Below, one piece after another: positions 16,100 to 25,268 of a DNA stretch of 43,146 bases (position 1 is its first letter; every line of letters starts with the position of its first letter). The DNA comes from DSPP01 sp964607165 (GTDB lineage: Bacteria > Zixibacteria > MSB-5A5 > DSPP01). The notes beneath the pieces are model-generated. The model did not search any database. It saw only the letters and a program-made list of their open reading frames with translations, and was not told the origin of the DNA. Location of the stretch: the NCBI GenBank assembly GCA_964607165.1, contig CAZSIT010000019.1:1-43146 (forward strand), read 5' to 3'. Position numbers and translations under genes: made by a program.

Positions 16100-17287
16100 A
16101 TGGAGAAAGAAGTTGCCGAACAGGTTAAGCTTTTTTCACAATCCTATGCTTCTGTTGCCGGCTTGGTGGAAGATTTAAAAAATCAACAAAATGAACTGCA
16201 GGGGCGTTTTGACCAGTTGGCTGCCGAACTGGAGAAAACCGGTTTGGCGCTTCGTCAAAGCTTGGCCGAGCAAGAGGCGCTCTCGCTGTTTTTGGATAAC
16301 ATCCTCGAAACGGTCAAAACCGGCATCATCGCCACAGACATTGCCGGGGTGATAACTCTTTTTAACAAAGAAGCGGAAAGGATTTCCGGCTTATCGGCAG
16401 AAGAGGTGTTAGGCCAGAAGTATGAAAAGTTTTTTTCTGTTCCCGTTTCCGTACTCGAAAGTCTGGCAACCGGCAAAGCTTTCACAGGAAGAGAAAAATA
16501 TTTGACGCCTCTGACAGGGGAAAAAACCCCTTTAGGGGTGTCCACCGCTTTGCTCTACGATGGGGAAGGGAATCTCAACGGGGCGTTGGAAGTGCTAACC
16601 GATTTATCGGCCCATAAAGCGTTGGAAGAAGAATTGGCTCAAACCAAAACGATGGCGGCCTTGGGGGAAATGGCGGCTCTGGTGGCGCACGAAGTTCGCA
16701 ATCCCTTGGCCGGCATCAGCGGTTTTGCCGGGCTTTTAAAAAGAGAGTTAAAAGAGCCGGCGCACTTAAAATCGGTGAGCAAAATCCTGGAAGGGGCCGC
16801 CGAATTGGAACGGCTGGTTTCGGCCCTGCTGAACTACACCAAACAACTCGATTTAAACCGGGAATCTCTCGATTTGAATGAATTAGTGGACTCCGCCATT
16901 CACGAAATCGGTCAGCCGTTGGAAAGAGAGGTTCAAAACCGGCAGTTAACGGTGCGCGGCGATGGACAATATCTTAAAATAGCCGTGCGCAATCTGGTAG
17001 AAAACGCTTTGCAGGCTGCGGGACAAGGAGGGAAAGTTAGAATTTCTCTCTTATCCGGCAAGCGCGGCCAAGCGGCGCAAATTTCGGTTACGGACAATGG
17101 CCCGGGAATCAGTCCGGAGATGCAAAAGAAGATTTTCACCCCATTTTTTACCACCCGCCCGGAAGGCAGCGGTTTGGGACTGGCCGTAGTCAAAAAAATA
17201 GTGGAAGCGCACCGGGGAAGAGTCTGGGTGGAATCGCTTCCCCAAAAGGGCTCAACCTTTTATATTGAGTTGCCGCTGTGGAGATAA
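16100..17287 (+). CDS. Soluble PAS-domain sensor histidine kinase
   Basis: The ATG at 16100 is preferred because the frame upstream (from 15986) overlaps the receiver gene and encodes no family-like residues. The 395-residue protein has an N-terminal coiled coil (about 1-65), a PAS domain (about 66-180, with ETVKTGIIATDIAGVITLFNKEAE), a HisKA domain with H197 in AHEVRNPLAGISG, and an ATPase domain with NLVENALQAAG, DNGPGIS, FTPFFTTRPEGSGLGLAVVKKI. No transmembrane segment is seen, so it senses a cytoplasmic signal. It resembles NtrB/AtoS-type kinases and lies one base before its likely partner, a sigma-54 activator. Confidence 0.9.
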   Translation: MEKEVAEQVKLFSQSYASVAGLVEDLKNQQNELQGRFDQLAAELEKTGLALRQSLAEQEALSLFLDNILETVKTGIIATDIAGVITLFNKEAERISGLSAEEVLGQKYEKFFSVPVSVLESLATGKAFTGREKYLTPLTGEKTPLGVSTALLYDGEGNLNGALEVLTDLSAHKALEEELAQTKTMAALGEMAALVAHEVRNPLAGISGFAGLLKRELKEPAHLKSVSKILEGAAELERLVSALLNYTKQLDLNRESLDLNELVDSAIHEIGQPLEREVQNRQLTVRGDGQYLKIAVRNLVENALQAAGQGGKVRISLLSGKRGQAAQISVTDNGPGISPEMQKKIFTPFFTTRPEGSGLGLAVVKKIVEAHRGRVWVESLPQKGSTFYIELPLWR

Positions 17288-17288
17288 T

Positions 17289-18668
17289 ATGGCCGAAATT
17301 CTGATTGTTGATGACGAAAAGCTGGTCCGCGACTTTCTTTCCGAAACTTTAAGCCAGTCCGGCCACACCGTTCGAACCGCCGAAAATGGGGAGGATGGGT
17401 TGAAAGAAATCAGCGAGCGGGAGTATGATTTGGTCTTTACCGACGTAAAAATGCCGGCTATGTCGGGGATAGATTTACTCAAGGCGGTCAAACAAAATTC
17501 ACCTTTCACCTCGGTGGTGGTGATTACCGCTTACGGAACGGTCGCCGATGCCGTTGAGGCAATGAAATTGGGCGCTTTTGACTATCTTCCCAAACCCTGC
17601 TCCCCGGAACACCTCGAAGTAACTGCTAAAAAGGCTTTAGAATACCGCCGGCTCCTCTTGGAGAACAGCCAATTAAAAAAAGAGTTGTCCGGCCAGTTCG
17701 AAAATATCATCGGCAAAACCTCGGCTATGAAAAAAGTGTTCGATCTGATTTCTTCCGTCGCCCCCAGCCGGGCCACAGTGATGATTATCGGGGAATCGGG
17801 AACCGGAAAAGAGCTTATCGCCCGGGCCGTTCATTACAATTCGACGCGAAAAGAAGGGCCCTTCATCCGGGTGAACTGCGCCGCCTTGCCGGAAGGACTG
17901 GTGGAATCGGAGCTGTTCGGCCACGAAAAAGGAGCTTTCACCGGGGCCCTGCGTCAGACCCGGGGGCGTTTCGAACTGGCGGATGGTGGCACCTTGCTGT
18001 TGGATGAAATCTCGGAAATTCCGACCGGGCTGCAAGCCAAGCTTCTGCGGGTTTTGCAGGAGAGGGAATTTGAACGCGTAGGCTCCGGTTTTACCTTAAA
18101 AGTTGATGTGCGGCTGGTCGCCACCACCAATCGCAATCTGTTGGAAGAAGTAAAAAAAGGGCGTTTTCGCGAGGATTTATATTATCGTTTAAACGTAGTG
18201 CGCGTCGAAATGCCTCCCCTGCGCGGAAGGAAAGAAGATATACCTCTTCTGGCGGCATTCTTTATGCAGCGGTTTGCCGAGGAAAACGGGAAGAAGGTTA
18301 ACAGTATTTCTGCCAAGGCGCTTTCGCTATTAATCGATTACCCCTGGCCCGGGAACGTGCGCGAGTTGGAAAACTTCATCGAGCGGGCAGTGGTTGTTGC
18401 GCAATCAAATGTTTTGCTGCCTACGGATTTTCCAAAGGAACTGCTTTTAGGCCACCCCTTATCTACCGACGACCGACTGCGCCCCGGGATGACGGTTTAC
18501 GACTCAGAAAAAGTGCTGATTCTAAAAACTTTGGAGGCAATGGACGGGAATAAAACCCGCGCGGCCGAGATGCTTGGGGTTTCGTCCCGGACCCTGCGTA
18601 ACAAGCTTCAGGAATACGGCCTAAGAGATGTGGAAAAATTAGAAGGGGAAGAAGTTCCTGCCGAGTAG
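17289..18668 (+). CDS. NtrC-family sigma-54 response regulator
   Basis: This 459-residue protein activates sigma-54 RNA polymerase after phosphorylation. The receiver domain has D8, D9, phospho-acceptor D52 (FTDVKMP) and K in LPKPC. The AAA+ domain has Walker A GESGTGKE, the sigma-54-contacting GAFTGA loop in HEKGAFTGALRQ, Walker B GGTLLLDEISE and the RLNVVRVEMPPLRGRKEDI segment. The C-terminal Fis-type HTH is GNKTRAAEMLGVSSRTLRNKLQ. ATG at 17289 follows the kinase stop by one base, so the two are co-translated. Targets are unknown, but two sigma-54-type promoters occur near 40.5 and 42.7 kb. Confidence 0.93.
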   Translation: MAEILIVDDEKLVRDFLSETLSQSGHTVRTAENGEDGLKEISEREYDLVFTDVKMPAMSGIDLLKAVKQNSPFTSVVVITAYGTVADAVEAMKLGAFDYLPKPCSPEHLEVTAKKALEYRRLLLENSQLKKELSGQFENIIGKTSAMKKVFDLISSVAPSRATVMIIGESGTGKELIARAVHYNSTRKEGPFIRVNCAALPEGLVESELFGHEKGAFTGALRQTRGRFELADGGTLLLDEISEIPTGLQAKLLRVLQEREFERVGSGFTLKVDVRLVATTNRNLLEEVKKGRFREDLYYRLNVVRVEMPPLRGRKEDIPLLAAFFMQRFAEENGKKVNSISAKALSLLIDYPWPGNVRELENFIERAVVVAQSNVLLPTDFPKELLLGHPLSTDDRLRPGMTVYDSEKVLILKTLEAMDGNKTRAAEMLGVSSRTLRNKLQEYGLRDVEKLEGEEVPAE

Positions 18669-18678
18669 TTTTCCATCT

Positions 18679-19620
18679 TTGGATTTATCTAAAGTTAAAA
18701 CCTTCAGCATAGCCAAACGCATTCACAAATCGGCGATTGGTTCCTTTGCTTCTATTTTACCTCCCTCGAAATCTGCCGTAGACCTGGTTGAAAGTTTCCC
18801 CGCTATTTTAAAAGGCGAAGATTGGCGCCGATTTGTTGTGCTCTGGCTGGCGGCGAAAAGAAAGAAGAAAACTCGCCTGATTTTAGCCGGGGCGCACGTT
18901 TTAAAATGTGGATTATCGCCCGTGCTTGTCGATTTGGCCAAACAAAGATACATTTCAGCCTTGGCCTTGCATGGTGCCGGGGCCATTCACGATTTGGAGA
19001 TTGCTTTTTTTGGGCAAACCTCTGAAGAAGTAGCCGAAACGCTTAACACCGGCCGCTTCGGAATGGTAAAAGAGACGGCCGAACTCTATGCCAGCGCCAT
19101 TTATATTTCGGCGCGCAAAAACATCGGCCTGGGAGAAGCCTTCGGCATTCTCATCGAAAAGTCAAACGCCCGTTATAAAAAATATTCGTTGCTCTATAAC
19201 TTCTATCGTCTGGGCTTGCCTGCCAGCGTTCATTTGGCCATCGGAACCGACACGGTTCACCAGCATCCCAATTTTCCAGCCGGGGAAGCGGGCGAAGGCA
19301 GTTGGCGCGACTTCAAAGTTTTAGCGGCAGCCGTAGCTGGTTTGCATAACGGGGGCATAGTTGCCAATTTTGGTTCAGCCGTAGTGTTGCCGGAAGTTTT
19401 TCTGAAGGCGCTTTCCGTCGCCCGTAATATTCAAGGAAAAGTCAATAATTTCACTACCGCCAATTTCGATATGATACAACATTACCGACCGATACAGAAT
19501 ATCCTTTTGCGGCCCACTTCCGATTCCGGCCAGGCCTTTGCCTTCACCGGCCATCACGAAATTATGCTCCCCTTGCTTGCCGTTAGTCTGAAATCCTTTG
19601 AAAAGTATGGAAAAAGATGA
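18679..19620 (+). CDS. Deoxyhypusine-synthase-like NAD-binding protein
   Basis: The 313-residue protein probably starts at TTG 18679, ten bases after the NtrC-type gene; no ribosome binding site is strong. It has no signal or membrane segment. LHGAGAIHDLEIAFFG and FGMVKETAELYASAI in the middle, IGTDTVHQHPNF and GGIVANFGSAVVLPEVFLKAL toward the end, and a terminal TTANFDMIQHYRP suggest a Rossmann-like fold similar to bacterial deoxyhypusine/homospermidine-synthase-like proteins. Bacteria lack eIF5A, so the substrate would not be the eukaryotic one. Its stop overlaps the start of the formimidoyltransferase gene by four bases, which implies a linked role. The family assignment is tentative. Confidence 0.5.
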   Translation: MDLSKVKTFSIAKRIHKSAIGSFASILPPSKSAVDLVESFPAILKGEDWRRFVVLWLAAKRKKKTRLILAGAHVLKCGLSPVLVDLAKQRYISALALHGAGAIHDLEIAFFGQTSEEVAETLNTGRFGMVKETAELYASAIYISARKNIGLGEAFGILIEKSNARYKKYSLLYNFYRLGLPASVHLAIGTDTVHQHPNFPAGEAGEGSWRDFKVLAAAVAGLHNGGIVANFGSAVVLPEVFLKALSVARNIQGKVNNFTTANFDMIQHYRPIQNILLRPTSDSGQAFAFTGHHEIMLPLLAVSLKSFEKYGKR

Positions 19621-21146
19621 AAATCGTGGAATGCGTCCCCAACTTTTCCGAAGGGCGAAATAAGAAAGTAATTCAAGAATTGATAGCCGCCATCCAAAAA
19701 GGGGGAAAGGTTAAGCTTCTCGACTGGGAAGCGGATGCGGATCACAACCGCTCGGTTATAACCTTTGCCGGTGAGCCGGAAGAAAGCTTAAATGCCGCCT
19801 ATGCCGGAATAGCACGCGCCGCCGAGCTGATAGATATGGAGAAACACAAAGGGGAACATCCGCGCCTGGGAGCCACTGACGTGGTTCCGTTCGTGCCGAT
19901 TTCCGAGATGAGCTTGGAAGATGCTGTCGATTTAGCCGGGCGATTGGGAAAACGGGTAGGGGAGGAGCTGAAAATTCCGGTTTATTTATACGAGGCGGCC
20001 GCCACCCGCCCGGAAAGGCGCAATTTGGCCGAGGTTCGCAAGGGGGAATACGAAGGTTTAAAGGCAGAACTGGGCACAAATCCAGGTCGCAGGCCGGATT
20101 TCGGACCGGAGAAACTGCATCCCAAAGCCGGCGCCGTAGTCATCGGCGCCCGAATGCCTTTGATTGCCTACAACGTTTATTTGAACAGCGAAGATGTTTC
20201 CATCGCCAAGCAAATTGCTAAAACGATTCGTGAAGCCTCGGGCGGCTTGCCCTGCGTCAAGGCTTTGGGCTTCGAAATTAAAGCTCGCAAGCAGGTTCAG
20301 GTCTCTATGAACCTGACCAATTATGTAAAAACTCCCGTTCACGTTGCCTTCGAAGCCGTCAGAAAAGAAGCGGAAAAGCTTGGGGTAAGAGTGGTCTCCA
20401 GCGAAATCGTGGGGTTGGTTCCTCAAGCGGCGCTAAATTCCGCCGCCAGCAGTTTTTTAATGTTAGAAAATTTTTCAGAAAACCAGATTTTAGAAGAAAA
20501 ACTGCGCAGGACTGGACTCGGAGTCGGTACTCCTTCATTTTTAGACGAAGTGGCTTCCTCCTCTCCTGCTCCGGGGGGAGGGGCTTCGGCGGCACACACC
20601 GCCGCCTTGTCGGCCGCCCTGATTGCAATGGTTTGCCGCCTGACCATCGGCAAGAAGAAATATGCCGCAGTTGAAGAAGATATGAAAAAAGTGCTTGAAA
20701 CTGCCGAAAACCTGCGTAGATTCTTTGAGAGTGCCGTGGAGGAGGACACCCGGGCTTTCAACGTGGTGATGGAAGCTTTAAAGATGCTCAAAGAAACCGA
20801 AGAGCAAAAAATCGCCCGCCAGAAGAAGATGGAGGAGGGTTCAAAGGCAGCTAACGTGGTTCCTTTGGCTGTTCTCGAGCGGGCGCCAGAACTTTTGCGC
20901 CTTTCAACTATGGCGGCCGAAAAGGGTAATACCAATGCCACCTCCGATGCCGCTACCGCCGGTTCTCTCGCACTCGCCGCTGCCGAAGGAGCTTACTTTA
21001 ACGTCTTGATTAACCTGAAAGGAATTTCCGATAAAAGCAACGTTTCTGAAAGCCATCGAAAAGCTTTAAGCTGGCTCGAAAAAACTAAAAAAGAAAAAGA
21101 AAGACAAAGCCGCATAGTTGAGAAATTATTGTCTTTAGACAACTGA
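19617..21146 (+). CDS. ftcD: Glutamate formimidoyltransferase-cyclodeaminase fusion
   Basis: This bifunctional enzyme moves the formimino group from formiminoglutamate (histidine breakdown) to tetrahydrofolate and then cyclises it to methenyl-tetrahydrofolate, releasing ammonia. The 509-residue protein has an N-terminal transferase half beginning KIVECVPNFSEGR, with the catalytic-type histidine H81 in GEHPRLGATDVVPFVP and HPKAGAVVIGARMPLIAYN. The cyclodeaminase half begins near residue 305 with SFLDEVASSSPAPGGGASAA and ends with NTNATSDAATAGSLALAAAEGA, both diagnostic. The length matches bacterial FtcD fusions. The ATGA overlap with the preceding gene shows coupling. No other histidine-degradation gene is in the window. 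Confidence 0.93.
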   Translation: MKIVECVPNFSEGRNKKVIQELIAAIQKGGKVKLLDWEADADHNRSVITFAGEPEESLNAAYAGIARAAELIDMEKHKGEHPRLGATDVVPFVPISEMSLEDAVDLAGRLGKRVGEELKIPVYLYEAAATRPERRNLAEVRKGEYEGLKAELGTNPGRRPDFGPEKLHPKAGAVVIGARMPLIAYNVYLNSEDVSIAKQIAKTIREASGGLPCVKALGFEIKARKQVQVSMNLTNYVKTPVHVAFEAVRKEAEKLGVRVVSSEIVGLVPQAALNSAASSFLMLENFSENQILEEKLRRTGLGVGTPSFLDEVASSSPAPGGGASAAHTAALSAALIAMVCRLTIGKKKYAAVEEDMKKVLETAENLRRFFESAVEEDTRAFNVVMEALKMLKETEEQKIARQKKMEEGSKAANVVPLAVLERAPELLRLSTMAAEKGNTNATSDAATAGSLALAAAEGAYFNVLINLKGISDKSNVSESHRKALSWLEKTKKEKERQSRIVEKLLSLDN

Positions 21147-21170
21147 TGGGACTATAACATTGAGGAGTTT

Positions 21171-23273
21171 ATGAAAAGTATATTTTTGACAGGCTGGATA
21201 TTTTTATTGTCTTTTGCGCTAAGCTGGGCAATAACCGCCCAGGAAGAAGGTTTGTTGGTCAGGCAGACGCTTTCAATGTTCGGCGGAAGCTCTGCCGATT
21301 TGGTCGAACCATCCGCGCCCCCCATTCGCACGTGCGGCACGGCGACTTTAATGGAAGCCAAACGCCGCTTTAGTGAACTGTCGCCAGCTTCTCAAGCGCT
21401 TTTGCGCCCGGTTCTCCAATCGCGCCCCAGCCTGCCCTTCTTTTTCGACGTGCCGCTTTTAACCGGTCAAAGCGGCCCAGGCTTTCGGGTCCACTACACA
21501 AAAACGGGGTCTGATTCGGTGCGCAATGCCTCAACTGATTTGAGGGGCTTTGGCAGCGCTGCCCCTAATGGCGTTCCCGACTGGGTCGATACGGTCGGTC
21601 TGGTTTTGGACTCCGCCTGGATTCGGGAAGTAGGACAACTTGGATTTCGCCCTCCCGAATCCGACGGTTTTTATCCCTCTGGCGATGGCCCGCGCTTTGA
21701 TGTTTACCTGCAAAATCTGGGTGCTTTGTTTTTAGGCGGCACTTTTCCTGACAGTGCCGGGGGTATATTGCTGAACCGTTCGACCGCTTTTATCGTGCTT
21801 CATTCCACTTTCAATGTCGCTCCTTATTCCGGCCAGCAACACGGCCCCCAGCGGGCTATGCGGGTAACGGCGGCTCACGAGTTTTTCCACGCCATACAAT
21901 TTGCCTACAATGCGTTCGGATCGGAGGTACAAGGCCCCTATTGGTATGAAGCGACGGCTGTATGGATGGAAGAACAAGTTTACAACGACATTAATGACTA
22001 CATCCAATACCTTCCTTTTTGGTTCCGTTCACCGGAGCTTTCTTTCCGCACCTTTTCAAATAACTTTGGCTTCGACCCAGACCGGGCGTATCGCCCCTAT
22101 GCTTCAGGCATTTATGGTTTATACCTGTCAAAACGTTTTCCCAATCCGCCGTATGGTACTCCTGTTCCGCCCGCCGGCCATACCGTGGTTCGTAAAATCT
22201 GGGAAAATATGGCTACTTCTTCAGGGTTCAATCTTTTCAGCGCCATCGATGGAGCTTTGGCCACTGTTGGCTCCAATTTTTTGGCCTCTTTGCAGGAGTT
22301 TTATCAGTGGAACTATTTTGTCGGCCCCGGCTCGCACCTGCCTCTAAACGTGCAGTTTTACGGCAGTGAAAGCGCAACCTGGCCTACTTTTGACCAGTTC
22401 CGCGCCGTCGATTCCACGGATGCCTACCCAACCAGTTTTCCCACTGCTGTTGTGTATGGAGATTGCAACTCCTGCCCCAAAGGGGCGGTCTCCTTTTTTC
22501 ATTCTGATGTTTGTCGGGACCACGCTACTTTTCCTCCTCGTTCTTGCAGCACCGTTTGCCCGCCGTCTATATTTGTACCCTATAACCGAGAAAATAGCCT
22601 CTTTTGTCTTGACTATGTTGAAGACTTGGGAGCAACCTATCTAAATTTGCAAAATCCAGGCAGCGGCTCTTTTGTGGATTTTTCTTTGCTTGCCGACACC
22701 AGCCGTTTTTCTCCCTGGTTTCTTGGCGCCGCCGGCTACGATACCGGCTTCCGCGACTATACCTTTTTAACCGGCCAAACCACCGACCCCTCCGGCGAAA
22801 TTCAAGAACTGTTCTTTCCTGATTTTGGTAATTATACGGAGGTAGTAGTAATGGTGATGAATAACAATCTCTTGCCTACGGACGCCAATCGAATCAGCTC
22901 CACCTACGCCTATTCGGCTAACGTGGACAGTTCCGCCCCGCCCGGTCAAAGTCTGATTAAAGATGCCCGTCCAAATCCCTTTCGCCCCGGGATTGACCCG
23001 AAAGTAAAAATCCCCGTAGAGCTGGACTCCCTTTCAGGAAACTGGACGATAGATATGACCGTGTATTCTGCGGATGGAGAAATTGTTTTTCAGGATGAGG
23101 AAGAGAAGGCTGGAGGGTACCGATACAACCGCAGCGTTAACTGGGACGGCTACAATATTAAAGGAGAACCGGCGGCTTCGGGTATATACTTTTGCAAAGT
23201 GATTATGAAAGAAAACGGAACTGGTCGCAAGGTTGAAAAAGTTTTAAAGGTTGCCGTAATCCGTTCCCAGTAA
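21171..23273 (+). CDS. Secreted HExxH metalloprotease with sorting domain
   Basis: The 700-residue protein starts with a signal peptide (MKSIFLTGWIFLLSFALS) after GAGGAG. It resembles the MXAN_6640-type putative metalloproteases: an N-terminal FRVHYTKTGSDSV region, then AAHEFFHAIQFAYN with H236, E237 and H240. E260 in WYEATAVWMEE is the likely third zinc ligand, as in gluzincins. The C-terminal ~90 residues form a FlgD-like domain (DARPNPFRPG, VNWDGYN, ASGIYFCKV), matching the sorting domain type seen in the BACON-repeat protein. It is likely exported and anchored at, or released from, the cell surface. Substrate is unknown. Confidence 0.82.
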   Translation: MKSIFLTGWIFLLSFALSWAITAQEEGLLVRQTLSMFGGSSADLVEPSAPPIRTCGTATLMEAKRRFSELSPASQALLRPVLQSRPSLPFFFDVPLLTGQSGPGFRVHYTKTGSDSVRNASTDLRGFGSAAPNGVPDWVDTVGLVLDSAWIREVGQLGFRPPESDGFYPSGDGPRFDVYLQNLGALFLGGTFPDSAGGILLNRSTAFIVLHSTFNVAPYSGQQHGPQRAMRVTAAHEFFHAIQFAYNAFGSEVQGPYWYEATAVWMEEQVYNDINDYIQYLPFWFRSPELSFRTFSNNFGFDPDRAYRPYASGIYGLYLSKRFPNPPYGTPVPPAGHTVVRKIWENMATSSGFNLFSAIDGALATVGSNFLASLQEFYQWNYFVGPGSHLPLNVQFYGSESATWPTFDQFRAVDSTDAYPTSFPTAVVYGDCNSCPKGAVSFFHSDVCRDHATFPPRSCSTVCPPSIFVPYNRENSLFCLDYVEDLGATYLNLQNPGSGSFVDFSLLADTSRFSPWFLGAAGYDTGFRDYTFLTGQTTDPSGEIQELFFPDFGNYTEVVVMVMNNNLLPTDANRISSTYAYSANVDSSAPPGQSLIKDARPNPFRPGIDPKVKIPVELDSLSGNWTIDMTVYSADGEIVFQDEEEKAGGYRYNRSVNWDGYNIKGEPAASGIYFCKVIMKENGTGRKVEKVLKVAVIRSQ

Positions 23274-23276
23274 GCT

Positions 23277-25268
23277 TTGAAAGCCGCTCTTTTGCTCACG
23301 GGGTGCTTTTGGGTAAAAGCGGCTTTTTGTTTGGGGGAATCCTCACCCCCGACCCCTCTCCGCAAGCAGAGAGGGGAGAGCGACACCACATTCCTTTCCA
23401 AGAGCGATTCTATTCATCAAATTTCAGACAGCTTGGCGATACAAAGTCCGCCCCCTGCTGTTTCGGTTCCATCTCTAAAGGAAGACGAGCTTCTCTCATG
23501 GTTTTCCAGCCCGATTAAGTTAGACCGCGACGAGGTTAATCTTTATAACCCAGAAGATTTGGCGGCGCTTTTATCGCTGAAACCTTCTATCGACGTTTTC
23601 TCGCTCGGACCGTTCGGACAAAAGCGCGGATTCTCAAATTGGGGGAGAATAGGAAAGGGGGACGAGATTTTATATAACGGTCAGCCGCGCGCCCCGGTTT
23701 ATTTGAACTATCCCCAATCTTCCGAGGCGGACTTGACACCAATGCAATTTGAAACCGCCGATTCAGTTTATTTTTTCGACCACCCGTTGGTTTCCTTCCT
23801 TTCCGGCACACAATCTCCAACTTCGGTTTACCTATTCAATTCCGAACCCGATTTTGGAAAACCATTGGTTACAGCGCGGCTGAAAAAGGGAAAGTTCGGC
23901 CAATCGACGGCAATTTTCGACCTGCAGCGGCCACTCGGGAAAAAAGCGTTTGCCCGAGGAGTTGGCAGCTTTAAGAACCGGAGCAGAAACGTAGGGGCTG
24001 ATAACAGTGAAGTACAAAGCTATCATCTTTCCGTTGAAAGTCCTTCTGAATCGAATAATCACTGGAAGGCGGGCTATGAATTAGACCGCGAACTGGGAGG
24101 GATTATCCAATTTACCGGAATACCCGACCCGAATTTGGGGAAAAATTTCCGTAGGGACGCATTTTTCGTCAATCTGGACGGGCGGTTGTCCGCCAACACC
24201 AAAGTCGAAGCCGACCTGCGCTATCAGCGCACCGATCAGAAAATCTCATCGACGGATGCAAACCTGCGCAGAAGGGCTGAGGAACGTCATCCGTACTTTG
24301 GACTCTCTTTGACACATCAAAAAGAAAGCTGGTTTGCTAAGTTATATGTCAATGCGAACGCGACCATTTTGAATCAATATGCCGGGCAAACGGTAGAGGA
24401 ATGGCAACTTCATTCAGGTGGCCTCTGGGGCTGGCAGTTGGATGAAAAAACCATCTTCGCAGGTCTCGGTCAGCTTTCCAAAGCCTGGTCGGTTTCCCCA
24501 AAGTTAGAGGTATGGCTTGGCGCCAGTCACTTCTTGGGTGCCCATCAAACGGCTTTCATAACCGTATCCAGCCAGGTTACATATCCATCCACCTTTGACC
24601 AATTTTTTAAGCTAACAATAATTTCGGACATTTCAGGAGTTAACACCTATGCCGAAGTCTCGAAGCCGATGAGACCAGAAAGAAACTACCGGGCAAATTT
24701 GACTTACAAATACGAAGCCGAACCTTTTACCGGAGGTTTTTCATTGATTGCGGAACAGGCAGATGAATATCTTTTTTGGCAAAATCTTCCATTTGACACC
24801 TCGTTTGCACCGGCGAGCCAAACGCCTAATGGCGTATGGGAGCCAACTTCTGGAAACATCCGTGGCGGGGGGGTAGAGGCTGGTTTTGAACTAAAAAAAA
24901 TTGGTGTTTGGAAGGGAGGATATGGGCTAAAATATCTGGAAAATAAGGATAGCAAAGGGCGTTTGCCTCTCTGGGCACGCCACCGTGCTTACTTGCGCTG
25001 GACAACTCCCGAGGTCAGGCCATTACAAGCGCTTTCCATCCGACTGGTGCCGATGGTGCATTATTTTTTGGGTCTTAAGGATGACGTTATTCCTTACAGT
25101 GAAAAAGAGGCCTTTCTCGTAAACCTAAAGGCCATCGGTGCAGTGCGCGGATTCAACTTTTTCGCTTCGTACGAGAATCTGTTCAACCGTCAGTACTCTT
25201 TGAGCGGCCCGAGTTTGCAAAATGGGCGCGCTTTCTTTTTTGGTTTCAATTGGGAGTTGCGGGACTGA
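23277..25268 (+). CDS. Outer-membrane beta-barrel, TonB-receptor-like protein
   Basis: The 663-residue product probably starts at TTG 23277, which gives a signal-peptide-like MKAALLLTGCFWVKAAFCLG. A repeat-derived stretch (ESSPPTPLRKQRGES) follows. The region from about residue 70 to 190 looks like a degenerate plug (GDEILYNGQPRAP, VYFFDHPLVSFLSG), and the rest alternates polar and hydrophobic residues like barrel strands, ending in FFGFNWELRD with an aromatic near the terminus; YENLFNRQYSLSGP is typical of TonB-dependent barrels. No TonB box is identified. It immediately follows the secreted protease gene and may share its transcript, unless the hairpin at 23279-23330 terminates it. Ligand unknown. 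Confidence 0.65.
   Translation: MKAALLLTGCFWVKAAFCLGESSPPTPLRKQRGESDTTFLSKSDSIHQISDSLAIQSPPPAVSVPSLKEDELLSWFSSPIKLDRDEVNLYNPEDLAALLSLKPSIDVFSLGPFGQKRGFSNWGRIGKGDEILYNGQPRAPVYLNYPQSSEADLTPMQFETADSVYFFDHPLVSFLSGTQSPTSVYLFNSEPDFGKPLVTARLKKGKFGQSTAIFDLQRPLGKKAFARGVGSFKNRSRNVGADNSEVQSYHLSVESPSESNNHWKAGYELDRELGGIIQFTGIPDPNLGKNFRRDAFFVNLDGRLSANTKVEADLRYQRTDQKISSTDANLRRRAEERHPYFGLSLTHQKESWFAKLYVNANATILNQYAGQTVEEWQLHSGGLWGWQLDEKTIFAGLGQLSKAWSVSPKLEVWLGASHFLGAHQTAFITVSSQVTYPSTFDQFFKLTIISDISGVNTYAEVSKPMRPERNYRANLTYKYEAEPFTGGFSLIAEQADEYLFWQNLPFDTSFAPASQTPNGVWEPTSGNIRGGGVEAGFELKKIGVWKGGYGLKYLENKDSKGRLPLWARHRAYLRWTTPEVRPLQALSIRLVPMVHYFLGLKDDVIPYSEKEAFLVNLKAIGAVRGFNFFASYENLFNRQYSLSGPSLQNGRAFFFGFNWELRD
23279..23330 (+). 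terminator. Terminator-like hairpin overlapping the barrel-gene start
   Basis: AAAGCCGCT near 23280 pairs with AGCGGCTTT near 23318, and TTTTG follows. The loop is about 29 bases and has some internal complementarity. It could terminate the protease transcript, but it lies inside the start of the next reading frame, so this is uncertain. Confidence 0.4.
23340..23381. repeat. CCTCACCCC-type palindromic repeat inside CDS
   Basis: CCTCACCCCCGACCCCTCTC, an eight-base loop, then GAGAGGGGAGAG. CCCCTCTC (23353-23360) pairs perfectly with GAGAGGGG (23369-23376). In another frame it encodes LTPDPSPQAERGE, a peptide familiar as a translated intergenic repeat in many genomes. Here it lies in frame just after the signal peptide of the barrel protein. 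Confidence 0.75.
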
